A DNA stretch of 64,000 nucleotides from Schumannella luteola. GTDB taxonomy: Bacteria; Actinomycetota; Actinomycetes; Actinomycetales; Microbacteriaceae. The position numbers and the translations under genes are program-made. Positions 25,894-36,541 of the stretch are shown piece by piece. The stretch spans positions 1,488,001 to 1,552,000 of the forward strand of contig NZ_JACBZY010000001.1 in NCBI RefSeq assembly GCF_013408685.1, read 5' to 3'. Position 1 is the stretch's first letter. Each line of letters opens with the position of its first letter. The notes under the pieces were generated by a model. It ran no database searches, was not told the origin of the DNA, and saw nothing but the letters and a program-made list of their open reading frames with translations.

Positions 25894-27957
25894 TCACTGC
25901 TCTGCCGCGCCGTCGCAGGCCGAGACGCGGTAGAGGGTCGAGGCGCCGTCGTTCGCGACCGGGGTCAGCACCCCCGGCGTCGTGACCGCGCGGTCGATGC
26001 CGGCGAAGCCCGCCGCCTCGGCGGGCGCCCCCCAGAGGAAGCCGGGGGAGTGGAACACGAATCGCACGTCGAGTCGATCGAGGGCAGCGCAGACCTCGGG
26101 ATCGACGGCGGCCTGGTCGAGTCGCTGCGCGACCGTGAGCTGGTCGGGGGTCCAGAGCCCGGCGAGGTGCGGGAACAGCGCCTCGCGCTCGCCCAGCGCC
26201 CAGGTCAGCGTCGAGCCGTCCCAGGGGTCGCCGGCGACGGTCTCGCCGGCCGGCACGAGCTCGGGGAGCCGCTCGAGCAGGCGGTAGTCCGCGCGCCCGA
26301 GGAATCCCTGGTCGTTCAGCGCGAACTCGCGCGCGGTCGACGTGCTGAGGTCGCGCATCCCCGGCCCGATCGCGGCCGGCACCGCCACCGCCAGCGTCAG
26401 CACGAGCACCGCGGCGATCCGCAGGGCCGAGCGGGCGCGATCGCGGTCGTCGGCGGCGCTTCCCCGATGCTCCCGGCGCAGGAGGCGTTCCGCGAGCCGC
26501 GGCACGAGCGTGCCGACCTGGTGCAGGGCGACGGCCGCGAGGGGGATGCCGACGACCGCCAGCAGCACGAAGAGCCGGAACTTGTCCTTGTACCAGACCC
26601 CGGTCAGCACCTTCGCGAGGTCGGAGTTCGACCCGGCCGCGGCCGCGTACAGCACCACGGCGATGACCCAGGCGAGGGCGAGCCAGCGCATCCGCCGCGA
26701 CCGTGCCGCGATGACGACGCCGACCAGCAGCGCGAGGGCGAGGGCGAGCTGCGGCGCGGCCGTGCCCGGGGAGTCGGGCAGCGGCGCGGCCAGGCCGATC
26801 GCCTGCAGCAACGCCTCGCCGAGCGTGCGCGTCGCGGTCGCGGGTCCGCCGTTGAGGTGGTCGGAGATCGGCCGGTTCGCGACGTCGAAGTTGCGGTAGA
26901 CGTAGATCGCGCCGACCGCGACCACCGCGATGACGGCCGCGACGAGCCCGCCGATCACCGCCACGACGATGCGTCGGCCTCGCCGCGAGGCCGCCGTGCG
27001 TCGGGCCCAGCCGATCAGCGCGAAGAGCACGAGCGGGGCGACGAGCAGCGCGACGCTGACCAGCGACCGCGGATGCGCGAGCCCGCAGGCGGCGAACCAG
27101 AGCGCGGCGAGCACCAGCACGGTCGGCAGGTGGCGGCGGCCGCCCCGGCGCAGCAACGTCACCGCCAGCGCGAGGCCGAAGGGCAGCAGCGCGGTGGCGA
27201 CCCCGGTCGGGTAGAGCGTGCCCCAGCCGAGCAGCAGCCACGGCATCGCCCCCGCGACCGCCGACAGCAGCGCGGCGACCGCCTCGACCGCGATGCCGCG
27301 GGTGCGTCCGGCGACGACGCGCGTCAGCAGGGCGGCCGACGGCATCCACACCAGCCAGGTCGTCGCGAGCCAGGCGGCGTTCGTCGCGACCGGGATGGCG
27401 GGCTCGGTCAGCGCGCCGCCGGTGAGCTGCACGATGCCGGCGACGAGGTCGTGCCACGCCGCTGGGTAGAACTCGAGGCCGTCGCCCGGATGGGTGATGC
27501 GGTAGAGGTGCAGTGACGAGCCGTCGCCGGTGTCGAGGATCCAGGCCACCGCGTTGAGGTGGAAGATGCCGTCGTAGGTCTGGCTCACGCCGGCCGGCGC
27601 GGTGATCCCGAGCAGCAGCAGCGTCACGACCACGGCGCCGGCGACCAGCGCGATCCCCGTGACCGGGAGCGTGCGCTCCCAGCGCCCGAGACGGGGCCAG
27701 CGCCCGCGCCGGGCGAGCGGGCGGCGCACCGCCTCGATCGCGACCGCCGCGATCAGCGCGAGCGCCGCCGGATGCCAGAAGGCGAAGGGCACCCGCATCC
27801 ACGCCGTCAGCACCGGCGCGACGCCGATGAAGGCGATCGAGAGCGGGGCGAGGGCGGCGACGAACCACAGCCCGCGCAGTCGCAGCGCCAGCGCGACGAG
27901 CGCACCCGGCACGAGCAGCAGCGCGACGGCGCCGAGCACCGCGACGACGAGCGACAC
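25894..27957 (-). CDS. Large polytopic membrane protein of the DUF6541 type, putative GT-C glycosyltransferase
   Basis: A 687-aa protein with at least a dozen hydrophobic segments, starting SLVVAVLGAVALLLVPGALVA. The first long loop contains QTYDGIFHLNAVAWILDTGD and HPGDGLEFYPAAWHDL, as in actinobacterial DUF6541 membrane proteins found in glycan loci. A C-terminal extracytoplasmic part (about residues 520-687) follows the last helix, with VAGDPWDGSTLTWALG. A GT-C transferase using polyprenyl-phosphate sugars is a reasonable inference, but no catalytic residue is proven. GTG start at 27957 lies 9 bp after the glf stop, so the two are co-transcribed. Confidence 0.75.
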   Translation of the reverse strand: MSLVVAVLGAVALLLVPGALVALALRLRGLWFVAALAPLSIAFIGVAPVLTAWMRVPFAFWHPAALALIAAVAIEAVRRPLARRGRWPRLGRWERTLPVTGIALVAGAVVVTLLLLGITAPAGVSQTYDGIFHLNAVAWILDTGDGSSLHLYRITHPGDGLEFYPAAWHDLVAGIVQLTGGALTEPAIPVATNAAWLATTWLVWMPSAALLTRVVAGRTRGIAVEAVAALLSAVAGAMPWLLLGWGTLYPTGVATALLPFGLALAVTLLRRGGRRHLPTVLVLAALWFAACGLAHPRSLVSVALLVAPLVLFALIGWARRTAASRRGRRIVVAVIGGLVAAVIAVVAVGAIYVYRNFDVANRPISDHLNGGPATATRTLGEALLQAIGLAAPLPDSPGTAAPQLALALALLVGVVIAARSRRMRWLALAWVIAVVLYAAAAGSNSDLAKVLTGVWYKDKFRLFVLLAVVGIPLAAVALHQVGTLVPRLAERLLRREHRGSAADDRDRARSALRIAAVLVLTLAVAVPAAIGPGMRDLSTSTAREFALNDQGFLGRADYRLLERLPELVPAGETVAGDPWDGSTLTWALGEREALFPHLAGLWTPDQLTVAQRLDQAAVDPEVCAALDRLDVRFVFHSPGFLWGAPAEAAGFAGIDRAVTTPGVLTPVANDGASTLYRVSACDGAAEQ

Positions 27958-27966
27958 GGCGGCCGC

Positions 27967-31094
<3,128 letters not shown>

Positions 31095-31099
31095 GGACG

Positions 31100-31138
31100 T
31101 GACGCCCGTGCGGCGCCACCCGGCGCCGCTCCGCGTCA
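31100..31138. terminator. Interrupted hairpin between convergent transferase genes
   Basis: An 8-bp perfect stem (31110-31117 with 31122-31129, loop ACCC) is extended after a small internal loop by TGACGC/GCGTCA (31100-31105 with 31133-31138). The right arm includes the stop of the minus-strand gene. Confidence 0.55.
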
Positions 31139-32986
31139 GGCCTTCGGGCGCTGCAGGGTCTCGCGCCAGGTGTCGACCGAGACCAGCCCGGGCGCCGCAG
31201 CGCGGTACTGCTCCGACAGGGTCGGCCACAGCTTCTTGAGCTCGCGGCTCAGCGTCCACGCCTCGCGCAGCAGGCGACGGAACTCGGCGCGGTCGCGCCG
31301 CATCCACCGCCCGCCCGAGCCGTTCGGGTTGCCGGTCGCGACGCTGTCGTAGCGGCCCACGTTCCACCAGCGCGCGTCGCGCACCGGCATCCACGCCTGC
31401 GGCGGGGCGTCGGCCGGGCGGTCGGACTTCACGATCAGCCCGCGCAGCACGATCGGCAGCGCGCGCAGGATGATCTGCGCGCCACCCGGGTGCTCGCCCT
31501 GGGCGGCGATCCGCTCCGAGCGGGCGATGCGGGTGGTCAGGCGATCCCACTCCGCCTCGGGGATCGCGGCTCCGCTCGGCGTGGCGCGCAGGGTCGCGTT
31601 CGCCTCGCCGATCTTGGTCGCGAGCGAGGCGTGCAGGCCTGCCGGGCCGGCGAGCACGTCGCGGTAGGCCTGGTTGCGCAGCTTCTGCGCGCCGTACTCG
31701 TGCGCGAGCAGGTAGCGCACCGACAGGGAGAAGTTCGCCCAGACGACCGAGCCGCCTCCCGGGAAGCGGGAGTGGATGAGGGCGCTCGCCAGCCGGTTGC
31801 GAGCGTGGAAATACCCTTGCCAGGCGACCGTGTCGTCCTTCTCGTCGAAGGAGACGTGCCAGATCGCCGCGCCCGGCAGCGACACCGTCGGGTAGCCGGC
31901 CGCGGCCGCGCGCACGCCGTACTCGGCGTCGTCCCACTTGATGAAGAAGGGCATCGCCAGGCCGATCGCGCGCAGCACCTCGGCGGGGATGAGGCACATC
32001 CACCAGCCGTTGTAGTCGGCCTCGGCGCGGCGGTGCAGCCAGGTGCTCTCGGGGCCGAGCAGCGGATGCGCGGCGAAGTCGTGCCGGGCGGGCCCGTTGG
32101 TCTCCCAGAAGAACTTCTTCGCGCGGATGCCCTCCGAGAAGGCGTGCAGACGGCTGCGCACGTGCATGTCGAACATGTGCCCGCCGACGATCGTCGGGAC
32201 CGTCGCGAACTCGGCGAAGCGGATCGCGCGGCGGATGCCCTCGGGGCTGACCGCGACGTCGTCGTCGAGGATGACCACGCCGTCGCTGCCGGCGTCGAGC
32301 GACTCGAGCATGTTGCGGGCGAAGCCGCCGGAGCCGCCGAGGTTCGGCTGCACGACGAGCAGCAGGTGCTCGCCGAGCGCGTCGCGCACCTCGGCGAAGC
32401 CCTCCTCGTCGGCCACGCGCCGGCTTCCCTGGTCGACCACGATGACCTTGTCGAGCAGCTCGAGCACGTCGCGGTCGGCGGCGAGCGTCGCGAGCACGGG
32501 CAGCAGGTAGGCCTCGCGGTCGAGGGTGGTGATGCCGATCGACGGGCGCATCCGCCGCACCCGCTCGACGCCGGACGGCGCGTGCCAGCCCGCCTCGACG
32601 AGCTCGAGGCCGCCGTCGAGCTCGAACCACAGCCAGCCGCCGTCGTCGAAGCCGGTGAGCGGGGCCGTCAGCACGGTCGTGCCCGGCACGGCTGCGTCGT
32701 CGTCGCCCACGACCTCGAGCACCTGCACGTCGCTCGCCGAGCCGTCGGCATCCGAGCGGCGCAGGCGCAGGCGCCCCGATCCGGTCGTCGCGACCCGCAG
32801 CTCGACGGCGGTCAGCACCGTGCCGTGCGCCCAGTAGGACGCGGGGAAGGCGCTGAAGTAGGCCGCGAACGAGCCGTCGGGCGCGCGGTGCAGGGCGCGG
32901 GCGCGCTCGTCGGCGGACTCCGCCGGCAGCACCCGGGCGAGGAGCGCTCCCGGCTCGGGGGCGGCATCCGGTCGCACGGTGGTCAT
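31136..32986 (-). CDS. GlfT2-like galactofuranosyltransferase
   Basis: A 616-aa protein laid out like M. tuberculosis GlfT2 (637 aa), which polymerises galactan from UDP-galactofuranose. An N-terminal beta-rich domain (to about residue 145) is followed by a GT-A domain with IGITTLDREAYLLPVL, QPNLGGSGGFARNM, the metal-binding Asp241-Asp243 (ILDDDVAVS), the WDD triad at 351-353 (FFIKWDDAEYG) and His377 (IWHVSFDEKDD). A helical C-terminal domain completes it. ATG at 32986 is preferred to an upstream start because GAGAGG lies 5 nt before it. The CTGACA/TAGGCT promoter is the best in the window. Whether it is bifunctional like GlfT2 is inferred. Confidence 0.87.
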   Translation of the reverse strand: MTTVRPDAAPEPGALLARVLPAESADERARALHRAPDGSFAAYFSAFPASYWAHGTVLTAVELRVATTGSGRLRLRRSDADGSASDVQVLEVVGDDDAAVPGTTVLTAPLTGFDDGGWLWFELDGGLELVEAGWHAPSGVERVRRMRPSIGITTLDREAYLLPVLATLAADRDVLELLDKVIVVDQGSRRVADEEGFAEVRDALGEHLLLVVQPNLGGSGGFARNMLESLDAGSDGVVILDDDVAVSPEGIRRAIRFAEFATVPTIVGGHMFDMHVRSRLHAFSEGIRAKKFFWETNGPARHDFAAHPLLGPESTWLHRRAEADYNGWWMCLIPAEVLRAIGLAMPFFIKWDDAEYGVRAAAAGYPTVSLPGAAIWHVSFDEKDDTVAWQGYFHARNRLASALIHSRFPGGGSVVWANFSLSVRYLLAHEYGAQKLRNQAYRDVLAGPAGLHASLATKIGEANATLRATPSGAAIPEAEWDRLTTRIARSERIAAQGEHPGGAQIILRALPIVLRGLIVKSDRPADAPPQAWMPVRDARWWNVGRYDSVATGNPNGSGGRWMRRDRAEFRRLLREAWTLSRELKKLWPTLSEQYRAAAPGLVSVDTWRETLQRPKA

Positions 32987-33017
32987 CGCAGCCTCTCGCC
33001 GGGAACAGGACTGCACG

Positions 33018-33048
33018 AGCCTACTTGAGCGGCGCGGGCTGTCAGGAT
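33018..33048. promoter_or_regulatory. Overlapping divergent promoters for the GlfT2-like and GT2 genes
   Basis: On the minus strand CTGACA (33040-33045), a 16-nt spacer and TAGGCT (33018-33023) form a near-consensus promoter for the GlfT2-like gene. On the plus strand CAGGAT (33043-33048) ends 6 nt before the GTG at 33055, a leaderless arrangement. The -35 box of one overlaps the -10 box of the other. Confidence 0.6.
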
Positions 33049-33054
33049 GGGGCG

Positions 33055-33954
33055 GTGACCGCTGCAGCGCCCCGGGTGGGGATCGTCCTCCGCACCAAGA
33101 ACCGGCCCGTCTTCCTCGCGCGGGCCGTGCGCGACGTGCTCGCCCAGAGCTTCGCCGACTGGCACCTGGTCGTCGCGAACGACGGCGGCGACGCCGCGCA
33201 GGTGCGCTCCGCCCTCGCTCCGTTCGAGCAGCAGCTCGCCGGCCGGCTGACCGTGCTCGACGTCGTCGCGCCGAACGGCCGCTGCGCCGCCGCGAACCAG
33301 GGCCTCCGCGCCGTCGACGCCGGGTATGTCGTGCTGCACGACGACGACGACAGCTGGCACCCCGAGTTCCTGGCGACGACGGTCGAGCACCTGGATGCGC
33401 ATCCCGAGCACGGCGGCGTGATGGTGCCGATCGAGATCGTCTACGAGAAGCAGCGCGGCGCCGAGTGGGTCGAGACCGGGCGGGAGCCGCTCTGGCCGGG
33501 CCTGAAGCAGATCACCCTCTTCGACATGCTGCAGATCAACCGCGCCGTGCCGATCTCCTTCCTCTACCGTCGCGCTCTGCACGACGAGGTCGGCTTCTAC
33601 GACGAGACCCTCGAGGCCGTCGAGGACTGGGAGTTCTACCTGCGCGTGCTGGTCGCCGGCGAGATCGGCTTCATCGCGGGCCGCATCCTCGCCTACTGGT
33701 CGCTGCGCCCCGCGTCGCGCGGGCACGAGGGCAACAGCATGTACGCGCTCGGCGACATCCACGAGCGCTACGACACCCTGGTGCGCGACCGGGCGCTACG
33801 CCTCTACATCCGCGACCACGGACTCGGCGTGCCGTTGATGGTCGCCGGGCTCATCGAGCGGCAGACGGCGCAGCAGACGAAGCTGCTGCGCGCCGGCGGC
33901 CCGATCACCCGGGTGCTGCGCCGCGTGCGCGATCGCGTGACCGGGCGGGGCTGA
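33055..33954 (+). CDS. Glycosyltransferase family 2
   Basis: A 299-aa GT-A enzyme: VGIVLRTKNRPVFLARAVRDVL, WHLVVANDGGD, NGRCAAANQGLRA, then LHDDDDSWHPEFL with the acidic metal-binding run near residue 97. AVEDWEFYLRVLVAGEIGF contains the typical ED catalytic pair. GTG at 33055 is chosen from the -10 box spacing (CAGGAT 6 nt upstream). It is 1 bp ahead of the CgeB-like gene and should be made with it. Donor and acceptor are unknown; a role in the surface glycan is inferred from context. Confidence 0.87.
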   Translation: MTAAAPRVGIVLRTKNRPVFLARAVRDVLAQSFADWHLVVANDGGDAAQVRSALAPFEQQLAGRLTVLDVVAPNGRCAAANQGLRAVDAGYVVLHDDDDSWHPEFLATTVEHLDAHPEHGGVMVPIEIVYEKQRGAEWVETGREPLWPGLKQITLFDMLQINRAVPISFLYRRALHDEVGFYDETLEAVEDWEFYLRVLVAGEIGFIAGRILAYWSLRPASRGHEGNSMYALGDIHERYDTLVRDRALRLYIRDHGLGVPLMVAGLIERQTAQQTKLLRAGGPITRVLRRVRDRVTGRG

Positions 33955-33955
33955 G

Positions 33956-36454
33956 GTGTCGCCGCTGCGTCGACTGTGGCGGATCGGGCGCGCACTGCCG
34001 GGGGTCGGCGCGCTCGTGCGCCTCGGCGACCGCGCCTGGTGGTACCGGGCGATCGCCGCATCCGGTCTCGTCGACGCCGAGTTCTATGCGGCGCAGCGCG
34101 GCTGGCGGCGGGCGGATGCGCGTCGGGCGGTTCTCGACTACGTCGCCGGCGGCTGGCGGCGCGGGCTCAGCCTCAACCCGCTCGTCGACGAGCTCGTGAT
34201 GGGCCGCGGGCTGCCCGAGGTGGCGCGGGTTCCCGCGCTCTACGCCTACCTGCTGAGCGACAAGGCGACCGTGCGGGTGCATCCGTGGTGGGATGCGCCG
34301 GGGTACGCGCGGGCGGAGGGTTCCGCCGCGGCGAAGGCCGCGCCGCTCGAGCACGCCTGGGGGCGGGGGAGCGCGGTCGAGCTGACGCTCAGTGCCGGTG
34401 CCGGTGCCGGTGCCGGTGCCGGTGCCGGTGCTGGCGGGGCCGCTGCGGGCGCAACGCTCACCCTGACGCTGGGGGAGCTGCGTGCGGCGGCGATCGCGGC
34501 GGCGCGTCGCGCCCCGGCCGACGCGACTGCGCTGTCGGCTGATCCGGCCCCGCCGGCGCAGATCAGTGCCGGCTCAGAGCTCGCATCCGTCCCCGACTTC
34601 ACCCTCGTCCGCCTGCTGCAGGCGGGCGACCGCCGCTACGACGAGAAGCTGCGCGTCGCGGCGGCGCTCGCCGCGGACGGCGGGGTCGACCGAGCGGAGG
34701 CGCTGCTCGTCACGATCGGCGCCGACCCGGGTCAGCGGGTCGGCGCGGCCCTGCTCGCGCTCATCGATCCGCGCCTGCGGGTGCTCGACCTCCGCGCCGA
34801 CACGACCTGGGCGCGGGCCGTCGCCGCGGCCGCCCGGATCGCGCGCGGAACCGCGCTCGTCGTCGTCGATCCGCGCGTCGCGCCGACGCCCGACGAGGTG
34901 CGCGCTCTGGCCGCCGAGGCGCGCCCCGGCCGCGCGGCGACGCCCGTGCAGGTCGCCGCCGACGGCACGATCGAAGCCGTCGGAGCCGTTCCGCTCGGGG
35001 TGGGGCGTCCGTGGCGCGTGCTCGACGCGCATCCCGTCGACGACCTCGAGGGTCTCGCCGGCGCGACGATCCCGGTGCCGCTGCTGAGCGGACGCACCGT
35101 CGCGCTGCACACCGCCGACCTCGACCGCCTCGGCGGACTCGACACGGATCTCGTGAACGACCTCGAGCTCGAGACGCTGTCGTCGCGGTGGCGCGCGGCC
35201 GATCCGGCCGTCGAGCTCGTCGTCGTCACCGCGCTCGCCGCCGGTCAGTACGCGCCCGAGCGGGCGTTCGCGCGACGCGATCGCGCTGCGGCGGCGCGCA
35301 GCGGGACGGCGATCGGCAGGACGGCGATCGGCGGGACGGCGATCGGCGGCGGCGCAGGCGACCGCGACCGCGCAGCCGACCTGCTCGCGACAGCCGGATT
35401 CGAGATCGTGGACGGGGAGTCGCGGGGAGAGCCCGGCGCTCTTGAGCCGACCCTGCGCCGCATCCCGTCGTCCGCGGGCCGCGGCGCCCTCGGCGGCGAC
35501 GGCACCGACGGCACCGACGGGGGCGCCGTCGCCCAGCGCTGGGCGATCCGCATCTGCTCGCCCGCCGGGCCCGCCGGCGACGTCTGGGGCGACACGCACT
35601 TCGCGCACGGCCTCGCGAAGGCCCTGCGCCGGCGCGGGCACCAGGTCGTGATCGACGCCTACGAGGCGCGCGACCGCCGCACCGCCTACCTCGACGACGT
35701 GACCGTCGTCGTGCGCGGCCCGCGCCCGATCGACCCGCCGGACACCGGTGCGCGCCTGGAGTGGATCATCAGCCACCCCGACGAGATCACGAGCGCCGAG
35801 GTGCGCCGCTTCGACCGCGTCTTCGCCGCCTCGCTGCGCTGGTCGGCGACGGCATCCGAGCGGCTGGGCGTGCCGATCGCGCCGTTGCTCGAATGCACGG
35901 ATGCCGACCAGTTCGCCCCGACCGGGGCGCCGCGCGGCGACGACATCGTCTTCGTCGGCACCTCGCGCGGCATCGCGCGACCCAGCGTCGTCGCGCCGCT
36001 CGAGGCCGGCATCCCCGTCGCGGTCTACGGCCCCGACTGGCGCGGCTACATCCCCGCCTCGGCGATCGTGGCCGACTCGATCCCGAACGCGCAGCTCAGC
36101 TCCCGCTACGAGACCGCGTCGATGGTGCTCAACGACCACTGGCCGGCCATGCGCCGCGAGGGCTTCATGGCGATGCGCCCCTTCGACGTCGTCGCTGCGG
36201 GCGGCCGCGTCGTCAGCGAAGACGTCGACGGCCTCGCCGAGCTCTTCGACGGCGCCGTCGTCGTCTACCGCGACACCGACGAGCTCGTCGAGCTGCTGCG
36301 CCGCGACCCCGCCGAGCTCTTCCCCGCCGACGCCGAGCTGCACGTCATCGCCGAGCGCATCCGCCGCGAGCACAGCTTCGACGCTCGCGCGGCCGAGCTG
36401 GATGCGGCGGCTGCTTCGGTGCAGAAGGAGCGGGCCGGAGGTTCTCGCCGCTGA
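33956..36454 (+). CDS. CgeB-like glycosyltransferase with a long repeat-containing N-terminal region
   Basis: An 832-aa protein. Residues 1-120 are basic and helical (RLWRIGRALPGVGALVRLGD, DAEFYAAQRGWRRADARRAV). Residues 145-160 are Ala-Gly dipeptides from a hexanucleotide repeat. A middle domain of unclear kind spans about 205-440. Residues 450-465 come from a 15-bp repeat. The C-terminal ~300 residues resemble the CgeB/glycosyltransferase-group-1 family: WAIRICSPAGPAGDVWGDTHFA, WIISHPDEITSAEV, ECTDADQFAP, DIVFVGTSRGIARPSV and MRREGFMAMRPFDVVAAGGRVVSEDV. GTG at 33956 follows the previous stop by 1 bp. Function beyond probable sugar transfer is unknown. Confidence 0.75.
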   Translation: MSPLRRLWRIGRALPGVGALVRLGDRAWWYRAIAASGLVDAEFYAAQRGWRRADARRAVLDYVAGGWRRGLSLNPLVDELVMGRGLPEVARVPALYAYLLSDKATVRVHPWWDAPGYARAEGSAAAKAAPLEHAWGRGSAVELTLSAGAGAGAGAGAGAGGAAAGATLTLTLGELRAAAIAAARRAPADATALSADPAPPAQISAGSELASVPDFTLVRLLQAGDRRYDEKLRVAAALAADGGVDRAEALLVTIGADPGQRVGAALLALIDPRLRVLDLRADTTWARAVAAAARIARGTALVVVDPRVAPTPDEVRALAAEARPGRAATPVQVAADGTIEAVGAVPLGVGRPWRVLDAHPVDDLEGLAGATIPVPLLSGRTVALHTADLDRLGGLDTDLVNDLELETLSSRWRAADPAVELVVVTALAAGQYAPERAFARRDRAAAARSGTAIGRTAIGGTAIGGGAGDRDRAADLLATAGFEIVDGESRGEPGALEPTLRRIPSSAGRGALGGDGTDGTDGGAVAQRWAIRICSPAGPAGDVWGDTHFAHGLAKALRRRGHQVVIDAYEARDRRTAYLDDVTVVVRGPRPIDPPDTGARLEWIISHPDEITSAEVRRFDRVFAASLRWSATASERLGVPIAPLLECTDADQFAPTGAPRGDDIVFVGTSRGIARPSVVAPLEAGIPVAVYGPDWRGYIPASAIVADSIPNAQLSSRYETASMVLNDHWPAMRREGFMAMRPFDVVAAGGRVVSEDVDGLAELFDGAVVVYRDTDELVELLRRDPAELFPADAELHVIAERIRREHSFDARAAELDAAAASVQKERAGGSRR
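34394..34435 (+). repeat. Hexanucleotide repeat GCCGGT inside the CgeB-like gene
   Basis: Six perfect copies of GCCGGT (34394-34429) followed by GCTGGC encode seven Ala-Gly dipeptides. Changes in copy number would keep the reading frame. Confidence 0.95.
35303..35347 (+). repeat. Three 15-bp tandem repeats inside the CgeB-like gene
   Basis: GGGACGGCGATCGGC at 35303-35317 and 35333-35347, with a one-base variant at 35318-35332. They encode repeated TAIG(G/R) in a linker before the C-terminal domain. Confidence 0.95.
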
Positions 36455-36498
36455 GGAGGGTCGACCGAGGGGTCCAGGTCGGGTCCGCGCTCGCGCGG

Positions 36499-36504
36499 TA
36501 GACT
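36499..36504 (+). promoter_or_regulatory. -10 box TAGACT for rgpF-like gene
   Basis: TAGACT lies about 37 nt before the GTG at 36542. The leader holds GAGAAAGAGG at 36521-36530, a possible ribosome site. Confidence 0.45.
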
Positions 36505-36541
36505 CTCCCGGTTGTCCGGCGAGAAAGAGGATGAGCGGCGA

